Shown: positions 45,107 through 51,713 of the stretch, piece by piece
Layout: each line of letters opens with the position of its first letter
Position numbering within the stretch: the stretch's first letter is position 1
NCBI GenBank assembly: GCA_964390545.1
Contig: CAYMJV010000002.1
Coordinates: 25,284-89,283 of the forward strand
Length of the DNA stretch: 64,000 bases
DNA from: CAYMJV01 sp964390545
Lineage (GTDB): Bacteria; Desulfobacterota; BSN033; UBA1163
Direction of reading: 5' to 3'
Program-made: the position numbers and the translations under genes
The notes under the pieces: model-generated
Database searches by the model: none
The model's input: only the letters and a program-made list of their open reading frames with translations
What the model was told of the DNA's origin: nothing

Positions 45107-46056
45107 GGCTTCCTTATTTCTTTTCTTAATTCCAGGTTCTCTTTCTGGATGCGGAGAATCTCTCTGCGAAGGGAAACGATTTGAATGGCTATAAATCCAA
45201 AAGAGAGAATCTGAATGCCTCCTAGGATCAACAAGATCGCAAAGGTGATGAGGGGCCTTCCTGGAGCCAATCCCCCTGAAAATCTTAAGTAGGTGATATA
45301 AAGGCCGATCAAAAGCCCTATTCCGAGGGTGATGAGACCAAGAAAGCCAAATATCATCATTGGCTTTTCAAAGATAGAGAAAACCAAATGTGAAATAGCT
45401 GTTTTTTTGAATTTGAATTTCGACCGCCCCCTCTTTCTTCCTTTAAGAGTCACGGGGATTTCTTTAATCCGGAAACCCAGAGCCATCGCTTTGGAAAGGA
45501 TTTCGAGATGAATCTCCTTCCCGTTCGACTCAAGCTCGAGAGAATCGAGGACATGTTTCCGGTAGGCACGGAAGATTCCAGTAGAAGTGTAAATCCTGTT
45601 GGGGAGAGCCAATCGGAGGATTTTGTTTCCCAATTTACTGATCCATAAACGAAGGACCGGGACTTCCTGAACCTTTCCTCCTGGCATATAGGGAGAAGCA
45701 AGCACCAAATCTATGTCTTCTCCCCTCTTCAGGACATGAACCAAATCGAGGATAAAACGAGGATCGTAACTCAGGTCCGCATCGATGGAGACAACCATCT
45801 CCCCTTTCGATTCCTGAAACCCCTTTCTCAAGGCCATCCCGCGCCCCATATTTTTTGAATAAGAAACCACTCTTACCTTTTCATTTTGGGATTCTATCTT
45901 TCTTAGTATATCTAAGGTATGGTCGATGCTCCCATCATTGACGGCAATGATTTCATAAGTCCCATCGAAGGAAGCCAGTGCCTCTTCAACCCGGTTCAGG
46001 CTCGTTTCCGCATTCTCGGCTTCATTGAACATGGGGATGACTATTGAAAGGTCCAT
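45103..46056 (-). CDS. GT2 polyprenyl-phosphate glycosyltransferase (DPM1-like)
   Basis: A 317-residue enzyme from the ATG at 46056, which has GGAAGGG upstream; the ATG 12 bases earlier lacks a site. A cytoplasmic GT-A domain (SIVIPMFNEAENAE, then VVSIDADLSYDP with the DxD-type metal site) is followed by two C-terminal membrane helices (about 230-255 and 270-290) and a short charged tail. Relatives transfer a sugar to polyprenyl phosphate, making the lipid donor for GT-C enzymes such as those at 20052 and 50081. Confidence 0.87.
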   Translation of the reverse strand: MDLSIVIPMFNEAENAETSLNRVEEALASFDGTYEIIAVNDGSIDHTLDILRKIESQNEKVRVVSYSKNMGRGMALRKGFQESKGEMVVSIDADLSYDPRFILDLVHVLKRGEDIDLVLASPYMPGGKVQEVPVLRLWISKLGNKILRLALPNRIYTSTGIFRAYRKHVLDSLELESNGKEIHLEILSKAMALGFRIKEIPVTLKGRKRGRSKFKFKKTAISHLVFSIFEKPMMIFGFLGLITLGIGLLIGLYITYLRFSGGLAPGRPLITFAILLILGGIQILSFGFIAIQIVSLRREILRIQKENLELRKEIRKP

Positions 46057-46092
46057 TTTCCCTTCCATCCACGTATTATTTTATCCAGGAAC

Positions 46093-46126
46093 AAAAAAAG
46101 CAAGACAAATATAATTATCTTGCTTT
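46093..46126 (-). terminator. Rho-independent terminator of the pilin locus
   Basis: On the minus strand AAAGCAAGA (46118-46126) and TCTTGCTTT (46097-46105) form a 9-bp stem with a 12-base AT loop, followed by a run of seven T (46093-46099). It lies just after the third pilin and before the next gene. Confidence 0.8.
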
Positions 46127-46155
46127 CTGTCCAATTGTTTTTTTTGACTAAAAAC

Positions 46156-46593
46156 CTATTTAAGCCATCTATTGGCATATTGGCTCGTCTTCGTTCCATC
46201 CTGGTTGATCGCGAGCCATCCGTCCGTTGCCTGACTCCCTATAGCTGTTGCCTGTGCGGTAAATGCAGTACCGCTCAGAGCCGTAAAACTCCAGGTATAG
46301 TAATTGCTTACTGTTGTTGCTGGGGCTCCCATCGTAACTCGAAGTTTCGTTACCGCCGTTCCAAGCCCATCATCGACGGCATAATTTCCCTTTTCTGCTC
46401 TCCACATCTCTTGGGCTGCCCTGACTTGTTCCAATGCAGTCTTGGCATCGGCCCTCCTTGCCCTTATCATATAATTTGAGTACGTGGGGACTGCAATGGC
46501 TGCAAGAATTCCAACAATAAGAATCACCATAAGGAGCTCAATCAGAGTGAGCCCTCTAATTGATTTCTTCCTCCGGATTCTAAACATTTGCAT
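46156..46593 (-). CDS. Type IV pilin-like protein (PilE type), third gene of the pilin locus
   Basis: A 145-residue prepilin from the ATG at 46593 (AAGGAG site). The leader SIRG is cut before LTLIELLMVILIVGILAAIA, with Glu5. The following AVPTYSNYMIRARRADAKTA and EQVRAAQEMWRAEKGNYA are PilE-like rather than PilA-like. The C-terminal part is not related to the two PilA paralogues upstream. A longer frame opening further upstream overlaps the previous pilin and is rejected. It could be a minor pilin or a conditionally used subunit. Confidence 0.86.
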   Translation of the reverse strand: MQMFRIRRKKSIRGLTLIELLMVILIVGILAAIAVPTYSNYMIRARRADAKTALEQVRAAQEMWRAEKGNYAVDDGLGTAVTKLRVTMGAPATTVSNYYTWSFTALSGTAFTAQATAIGSQATDGWLAINQDGTKTSQYANRWLK

Positions 46594-46706
46594 GACAACT
46601 CTCCTTATTTTGGGGGAATCAATAATAGGTTCGGAAACCCTGAAAATGCGGCCATTGAACGAACTCTCTTTGCCACCTTCGGGGATTGTCCATTCCCACT
46701 TAGGTG

Positions 46707-47171
46707 TTAATACTTCTGCCCCGGGCGGTAGGCATAAGGAATTGTTCCACCCCATCTCCAGTTGATCGCACCATCCGTAGTTATAATAGGACTCAATACG
46801 AAGGTTTGATTGTCCACCGTGCTCTCATTCGTATTGGTCGCTGTGAAAGTGATCACTCCACCACCGGCAGAAAGGTTGATTGCAGAGATATATTTTCCAT
46901 CCGGAACCACAGGCACAGACACACCCAATGTCGACTTGACTGCTGCTGTCGTGGAAAGAGCCGTCCCGGGAAAAGTCCCTTCATCCTGGTAATAGGCCGC
47001 CACCCCACTCGCCATATGGCTCATGCTGTTTGTTACCTCTGTGAGTTTTGCTTTAACTGTCTGAGCCCTGTACATTGGGACTGCAATGCTTGCCAGGATG
47101 CCGATGATCGCAATCACGATCAACAACTCAATCAATGTAAAGCCCAATTCCCGTCTTTTCCTTGGCATCAT
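46707..47171 (-). CDS. pilA: PilA-type major pilin paralogue 2
   Basis: A 154-residue prepilin. The leader RRELG precedes FTLIELLIVIAIIGILASIA with Glu5. Its body is closely similar to the pilin at 47424: shared AVPMYRAQTVKAKLTEV, GKYISA, GGGVITFTATNT and a tryptophan/tyrosine-rich end. It starts at tandem ATGs behind AGGAG that lies within the tail of a decayed pilin. It sits downstream of a strong hairpin, so it probably gets only read-through transcription and would be less abundant than the first pilin. Confidence 0.9.
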   Translation of the reverse strand: MMPRKRRELGFTLIELLIVIAIIGILASIAVPMYRAQTVKAKLTEVTNSMSHMASGVAAYYQDEGTFPGTALSTTAAVKSTLGVSVPVVPDGKYISAINLSAGGGVITFTATNTNESTVDNQTFVLSPIITTDGAINWRWGGTIPYAYRPGQKY

Positions 47172-47180
47172 TTAAGACTC

Positions 47181-47312
47181 CTAGGCCTCTCGACGGCAAA
47201 CCCTATAGACAGGGAGTGCTACAAAGGCAAAGAGCGACATAACAGTCATGAAAACTACAAGCTCAATCAAAGTGCGAAGCCTTTTCTTTCCGAGGAGAAT
47301 ACCGTCTGGATC
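47181..47312 (-). pseudogene. Decayed pilin N-terminus (relic between the two pilA genes)
   Basis: Reading the minus strand from 47312 to the TAG at 47181 gives 43 codons containing GKKRLRTLIELVVFMTV and LPVYRVCRRE. The TLIEL with Glu5, the hydrophobic stretch and the LPVYR turn match the N-terminal helix of the neighbouring pilins (FTLIELLIVIA, IPMYRAQ). There is an in-frame stop (47313-47315) before it, no start codon and no ribosome site, and the globular part is gone. It looks like the 5' remnant of a third pilA copy. Confidence 0.75.
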
Positions 47313-47353
47313 TCAATAAGACCTTGCTTGAACCATCGTAGTTTGAAATCAAG

Positions 47354-47405
47354 AAAACCTCGGGCAATCCTTGCTGGCTTCCAAGCAAGGATTGCCCGAG
47401 GTTTT
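47354..47405. terminator. Strong hairpin terminator after pilA1
   Basis: A perfect 22-bp stem (47354-47375 with 47384-47405) around an 8-base loop follows the stop of the first pilin by about 19 bases. A short T-rich tail lies on each strand. It should stop most transcripts of pilA1 and stabilise its 3' end, letting only some polymerase reach the second and third pilins. Confidence 0.85.
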
Positions 47406-47423
47406 TAGGTTAGCATCAAACGA

Positions 47424-47879
47424 TTACTTCTTCGGACGATAGGCCGCCGGGATTGTTCCAGCCCAGAACCAGTTGATTGCACCGTCCGTCGATACGACAG
47501 GACTCATTACGTAAGTTGAGCCGTCCACCGTACTCTCACCCGTATTGGTCGCTGTGAAAGTGATGACCCCACCACCAGCAGATATGTTGACTGCAGAAAT
47601 GTATTTCCCATCCGGAACCACAGGGATAGCCACACCTAAGGTTGTCTTAATTGTTCCGGTCGCAATAAGAGCGACCTGAGGAAAGGTACCCTCATCCTGG
47701 TAAAAGGCCGCTACCGCACTCGCCACATTACTCATGCTGTTCGATACTTCTGTGAGCTTTGCTTTGACCGTCTGAGCCCTGTACATCGGGATGGCGATCG
47801 CTGCAAGGATACCGATGATGGCGATAACGATCAACAACTCAATCAATGTAAAACCTTTCTGTCCTCTCATTCTTAACAT
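47424..47879 (-). CDS. pilA: PilA-type major pilin, first gene of the pilin locus
   Basis: A 151-residue prepilin with leader MRGQKG cut before FTLIELLIVIAIIGILAAIA (Glu5 present). The mature part has AIPMYRAQTVKAKLTEV, ASAVAAFYQDEGTFP and an aromatic C-terminus (INWFWAGTIPAAYR) without the usual disulfide-bonded cysteine loop. This places it with cysteine-free pilins. The ATG at 47879 has a strong AAAGGAGG site. First position, best ribosome site, own terminator and a sigma-54-type element mark it as the main structural pilin. Confidence 0.92.
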   Translation of the reverse strand: MLRMRGQKGFTLIELLIVIAIIGILAAIAIPMYRAQTVKAKLTEVSNSMSNVASAVAAFYQDEGTFPQVALIATGTIKTTLGVAIPVVPDGKYISAVNISAGGGVITFTATNTGESTVDGSTYVMSPVVSTDGAINWFWAGTIPAAYRPKK

Positions 47880-47992
47880 GACTTAAACCTCCTTTAATGA
47901 GCTTTGTGCCCTTTAGATTGACGTTTAGTTTTCCAAAATCATTAGCCTCATTCGTTTCAAAACCTAAAAACCTCTCGCCTTTCTTTTTTCTT

Positions 47993-48006
47993 GATCACCT
48001 CCTTTT
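47993..48006 (-). promoter_or_regulatory. Perfect Shine-Dalgarno sequence in the pilA leader without a start codon
   Basis: The plus strand reads GATCACCTCCTTTT, identical to the usual 3' end of 16S rRNA; the minus-strand transcript would carry its full complement, about 15-25 bases from the predicted 5' end and about 120 bases before the pilA start. No start codon lies at suitable distance. It resembles the STAB-SD element that protects cry3A mRNA in Bacillus thuringiensis, and may stabilise pilA mRNA by binding ribosomes. Confidence 0.45.
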
Positions 48007-48029
48007 ATTGAATTCGTTAGCCTTGATAG

Positions 48030-48045
48030 AGCATAATCCATGCCA
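48030..48045 (-). promoter_or_regulatory. Sigma-54-type promoter of the pilA locus
   Basis: On the minus strand TGGCATGGATTATGCT has GG and GC 10 bases apart (TGGCA half perfect; -12 half ATGCT). Initiation near 48019 gives a leader of about 140 bases before pilA. In Geobacter and Pseudomonas pilA is transcribed by sigma-54 polymerase with PilR, which supports this reading. Confidence 0.7.
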
Positions 48046-48521
48046 ATTTGAAATTTCTTTCTAGCAATTACCTTGGTTTATATAACTAATTGATATTACA
48101 AAGATTTATACTCTGACAGGCGTTGATGAAACCCTTGTAATATATACCAGTGAATCAAAAAAATCAATCTAAATTTACACTTTTTGTCTTTCAAATGACA
48201 AATTTTGTTAACGAAGGTACTCACAACGAATAGAACTGTTGAAACCTTCTAACCTTCAATTTGAAAATATTCTATGAAGCTTGCAAGCTAGGAGAATAAG
48301 CGGCACAAATTCATATCGTCCCGGTTCACAATCACCTGCTTGTCATACTTATCATATATGTCGTTCCGGGGTTATGGAAATGGCTAATAATTGACCACTA
48401 TCATCCCATATGATAAAAGGAATATCTATCGACAAAACAAATTTTTAAGTTGAGCGAAGAAAGTCGAATAGTTACCAGATAGTACCTTCTGGCAATCTTC
48501 AAACAAAAAGGCCTTAGTTCT
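48046..48521. other. Intergenic region between divergent pilin and methyltransferase operons
   Basis: About 475 bases between two sigma-54-type elements on opposite strands. It is the expected place for shared enhancer sites. No gene with a credible start is seen; a minus-strand frame at 48401-48625 has no ribosome site and crosses the plus-strand promoter. Confidence 0.45.
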
Positions 48522-48537
48522 TGGCTCAAATGTTGCA
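48522..48537 (+). promoter_or_regulatory. Sigma-54-type promoter of the divergent methyltransferase operon
   Basis: TGGCTCAAATGTTGCA has GG and GC 10 bases apart, with a perfect TTGCA half and TGGC in the -24 half. Initiation near 48548 leaves a leader of about 85 bases before the ATG at 48633. Confidence 0.65.
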
Positions 48538-48632
48538 AATGTTGGTCCAGAGTATCTGGCAAGATCATACCGAATTTATTTGGAAGCTTTATTGAGACGA
48601 TGATTTCCCTTATAGCAAGGTTCATTTAAAGG

Positions 48633-49343
48633 ATGCAAACATCCCCGACAAGAATTAAGCCTGATGAGTTCAAAGAGTGGAATGAAAGAATGGTCAAGAA
48701 ATATGACCCGGATGCATTCCACCGTCATTCCAATCCCTTGATACGTTTTGTCGAACGGCGAAGGGTTAGAGCCATTGTTAAACTGATGGATATCCATAAA
48801 GAGACCCATGTTCTTGAAATTGGGTGCGGCGCTGGAAATGTGATTGAAAAGACTTCGCCCGAGAAATTTTTTGGAGTGGATATTTCACCCTCTCTTTTGA
48901 ATAAGGCGCGGCGGAAATTAGGCAACCGGGCCCATCTATTCCAGGGAGACGCTCAGAACCTTCCTTGCAAGGACGAGGTCTTTAAGGAGGTGATTTGTTC
49001 TGAGGTTCTTGAACATCTCCTTTCCCCGTCCGAGGCACTCTATGAAATGGCCAGGATTCTGAAACCGAACGGTGTCGCTGTCATTTCCGTTCCTAATGAA
49101 TTGTGGATTAATCGAATCAAAAGCATTTTGGTGGAATTAAGAATTTTCAGATGGTTTGTGAATCGGCGAGGAGAATATAAGGAGATGCCGGAACGGATGG
49201 AAGACGAATGGCACCTCCAGATCCTCTCTTTGGAGGAGTGGCACAACCTTTTCAGAAGATGTTTTAAGGTGACCCGGCTCAAGAGAATTCCTTTTTTTTG
49301 GCTCCCGCTGAGATACGTTATCCGCCTTGAAAAGTTGAGATGA
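48633..49343 (+). CDS. SAM-dependent methyltransferase, class I
   Basis: A 236-residue methyltransferase: motif I VLEIGCGAGNVIEK (near residue 60), acidic loop FFGVDISPSLL, HLFQGDAQNLPCKDEVF and CSEVLEHLLSPSEAL. This UbiE/Methyltransf-11 pattern acts on small molecules or lipid-linked sugars. The ATG at 48633 has only a weak AAAGG site; the ATG at 48690 is possible but would cut the N-terminal helix. It is first of a three-gene plus-strand operon and overlaps the next gene by 4 bases. Confidence 0.84.
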   Translation: MQTSPTRIKPDEFKEWNERMVKKYDPDAFHRHSNPLIRFVERRRVRAIVKLMDIHKETHVLEIGCGAGNVIEKTSPEKFFGVDISPSLLNKARRKLGNRAHLFQGDAQNLPCKDEVFKEVICSEVLEHLLSPSEALYEMARILKPNGVAVISVPNELWINRIKSILVELRIFRWFVNRRGEYKEMPERMEDEWHLQILSLEEWHNLFRRCFKVTRLKRIPFFWLPLRYVIRLEKLR

Positions 49344-50071
49344 AAAAGATCACCTATGACGTTGAGTGGAATCTCGAAAGATTCCATTGGTGGTTCGTCG
49401 GAAGGAGGAAGTTATTCAAAGTCCTTTTTTCCTTCCTGGGGCTCCAGAACGATTTACGGGTTATCGATATCGGTTGCGGGGTCGGCTCAAATCTCAGACT
49501 TCTGCAATCGATGCGGTCTAAATTAGTCGGTATGGATTCGGAAATGTACAGTCTCCTTCATACAAGAAAAAGCCTTTCGACAGTTCCTCTGGTGAACGGT
49601 GATGTCATGAGATTACCTATTAAAGCTGACTCTATTGACCTCATTCTTGCCTCTGACATTCTTGAACACCTGGATGAGGATACCGTTGGGATCAGAGAAA
49701 TCTATAGGACCCTGAAAAGGGAGGGGAAAGTCTTATTTACCGTCCCCGCATTCAGATCCCTCTGGGGGGTGCAGGATATCGTTGGAATGCACAGGAGACG
49801 CTACTCTAAGAAAGAATTGGTAAGAAAAATAGAAGGAGAAGGGTTCAAAATACTCAGGTCCTCTTACTTCAATTTTTTCCTCTTTTTCCCAATCTTAATT
49901 GGAAGGCGTATCATTTACCTTCTCGGGCTGAGAATCAAATCGGAAAACGAAATAAATTTTCCACTGATCAACTTTTTTCTTAAGATGGTCTTTTCCATCG
50001 AACCCCATTACCTCAAGTTTTTTTCTTTTCCTTTTGGTGTCTCAATCTACTGCATTGCCAAGAAAGCATAA
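49340..50071 (+). CDS. SAM-dependent methyltransferase, class I
   Basis: A 243-residue methyltransferase coupled to the previous gene by ATGA. Motif I VIDIGCGVGSNLRLLQ and the motif IV region LILASDILEHLDEDT are clear. The start VEWNLERFHWWFVGRRKLF is a common lead-in of this subgroup, and the C-terminus has a hydrophobic stretch (FFLFFPILIGRRIIYLLG) suggesting membrane contact. The target is probably a polyprenyl-linked or membrane substrate handled by the GT-C enzyme that follows. Confidence 0.84.
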   Translation: MKKITYDVEWNLERFHWWFVGRRKLFKVLFSFLGLQNDLRVIDIGCGVGSNLRLLQSMRSKLVGMDSEMYSLLHTRKSLSTVPLVNGDVMRLPIKADSIDLILASDILEHLDEDTVGIREIYRTLKREGKVLFTVPAFRSLWGVQDIVGMHRRRYSKKELVRKIEGEGFKILRSSYFNFFLFFPILIGRRIIYLLGLRIKSENEINFPLINFFLKMVFSIEPHYLKFFSFPFGVSIYCIAKKA

Positions 50072-50080
50072 GGCAGATTC

Positions 50081-51658
50081 ATGAACATGGACCGCACTGC
50101 TGCAAACGTCATAAACGGAGCCAAAAGAAAGGAAATGCTTCTCCTATTTCTATGCCTTATCATCGGTTTTGCCTTGAGGTTCTATGCCTTTGATCACAAG
50201 TCTCTCTGGCTTGATGAAATCCACACGTTTAATGACTCAAGAGATGGTATCAAGGCCCAGATAGAGTTTTACAAAAAAAATCCGACATACCTTCATCCTC
50301 CCCTCTTCTTTGTTCTTACCCATCTGTTCTATCCATTCACAGAACAAGAAAGGGACCTTCGAATCATCCCCTTAATCTTCGGAACCTTATCGCTTCCGAT
50401 GATGTATCTTCTTGCAAGATCATTCTCCCCTCCTATTGCACTTCCCTGTACGCTCTCTTTGACTTTTATGGCCTATCACATTAGCCTCTCCCAGGATGGC
50501 CGTTCATATTCCTTGGTCATGTTCCTTGGAATGACGGCCCTTTACTTTTTTATGAAGCACCTGAAAACCTCAAGAAGAAAATATCTGTTTCCTTTAGCAT
50601 TCTGTTATGCACTCTTGTTTCACACAAGTTATAGTTCTGTTCCATTTATCGCCTTCTCTCAGATCCTATGGTTTTATCAGTCTAATAAAGATCATCCATC
50701 TAATCGCCTTGCCTCTTTCTTCGTTCTAAACGGCTTGACTCTTCTATTCTGCCTCCCATGGATCCTATTTGTAACCATCCATTATAGTGGTCAACAAATC
50801 ATGGATCCGCTTCACACAGAATCGGCTGGATCCTTCTGGTCTATCCTTTATGGAATATTCCATGATTGGGTTCCTCATGCACCCCTCACACTTATATCGG
50901 TGATTCTTTTAATTCTTCTCCCGATTTTCTCAGCACCCCGAAGGAATGCCATTGTTCTTTTGGCTATTTTTTTGTTGCCCGTTGCAGGACTATTTCTCTT
51001 TTGTTATTTATCACAGGTTACGCATTTTGTAACGTCCAGGTATTTCATCAGTTTCATGCCCCTTTTCTTAATCTCCCTCTACCAGTCCTTACACGCTCTT
51101 GAATTTAAGTTTGAAAAGATTAAAAGATGGATGCGTTTTAAAATACTTTTTGTCATCCTCTTTATTTTATCGAATTTAGTAATCTTGCCTCTCTATTACC
51201 GCTTCGAGAGGCAGGACTTCAGGGGTTTGGTGGCCTATCTTAAAACCCAGTTGGCAGAAGGAGACAACATTTTCGCCGGAGCGGAGGGGTATATTCCAGG
51301 GATTCTTCATTATTTCGGCGTATCTCCTGAAGACCGTCACTATAATATTCCCTTTTGGAAAGATTCTGAAAAGAGGATAGAATATTGGAAATCGTTTACC
51401 TATCGAAACAGGATGTTTACGATTTATCACTCCAAGACTTGCTGCACCCAATACGTTGCAGGCAGAAGCCGGTTATGGATTATTGTAGGAGCAGGAACCG
51501 CAAGAAAGCTTAACAAGGAATCCCCCGCTGTTTTTAAAGAATATTTCGATGGAAGCTTTCTTAATCTAACTAAATTTCCAACCGATATGTCCATGTATCT
51601 CTTTCTATGGGATCCCTTATTATCGGATGAGAAAGGGATGGAGATGCCAATTAAATGA
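50081..51658 (+). CDS. GT-C membrane glycosyltransferase (ArnT/PMT-like)
   Basis: A 525-residue polytopic protein with about ten membrane helices. The first periplasmic loop has DHKSLWLDEIHTF, the acidic catalytic motif of GT39/ArnT-type enzymes that use polyprenyl-phosphate sugars as donors. Another loop carries the SLSQDGRSYSL motif common in this family. It follows two methyltransferases by short gaps. It may add a sugar to the outer core, the glycan or pilin; the acceptor is not readable. Confidence 0.83.
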   Translation: MNMDRTAANVINGAKRKEMLLLFLCLIIGFALRFYAFDHKSLWLDEIHTFNDSRDGIKAQIEFYKKNPTYLHPPLFFVLTHLFYPFTEQERDLRIIPLIFGTLSLPMMYLLARSFSPPIALPCTLSLTFMAYHISLSQDGRSYSLVMFLGMTALYFFMKHLKTSRRKYLFPLAFCYALLFHTSYSSVPFIAFSQILWFYQSNKDHPSNRLASFFVLNGLTLLFCLPWILFVTIHYSGQQIMDPLHTESAGSFWSILYGIFHDWVPHAPLTLISVILLILLPIFSAPRRNAIVLLAIFLLPVAGLFLFCYLSQVTHFVTSRYFISFMPLFLISLYQSLHALEFKFEKIKRWMRFKILFVILFILSNLVILPLYYRFERQDFRGLVAYLKTQLAEGDNIFAGAEGYIPGILHYFGVSPEDRHYNIPFWKDSEKRIEYWKSFTYRNRMFTIYHSKTCCTQYVAGRSRLWIIVGAGTARKLNKESPAVFKEYFDGSFLNLTKFPTDMSMYLFLWDPLLSDEKGMEMPIK

Positions 51659-51713
51659 TATCGAAGGTTTAATAATCGATCCTCGAGGGTTGGTGGAGAA
51701 GGAACCTTTCTAT

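Noticed and set aside
46594..46755. Longer start of the third pilin gene
   Set aside because: Would place about 54 residues ahead of a class III leader and overlap pilA2; ATG at 46593 has a good ribosome site.
46704..47408. Long plus-strand open frame across the pilin genes
   Set aside because: Antisense to two pilins and a pilin relic; no ribosome site and no recognisable protein pattern.
47880..48019. c-di-GMP (GEMM) riboswitch in the pilA leader
   Set aside because: The conserved GEMM core words are absent from this leader and from the leaders at 9244-9399 and 43341-43499.
48401..48625. Minus-strand frame of 74 codons in the pilin/methyltransferase spacer
   Set aside because: No ribosome site, no family pattern, and it crosses the plus-strand promoter element.
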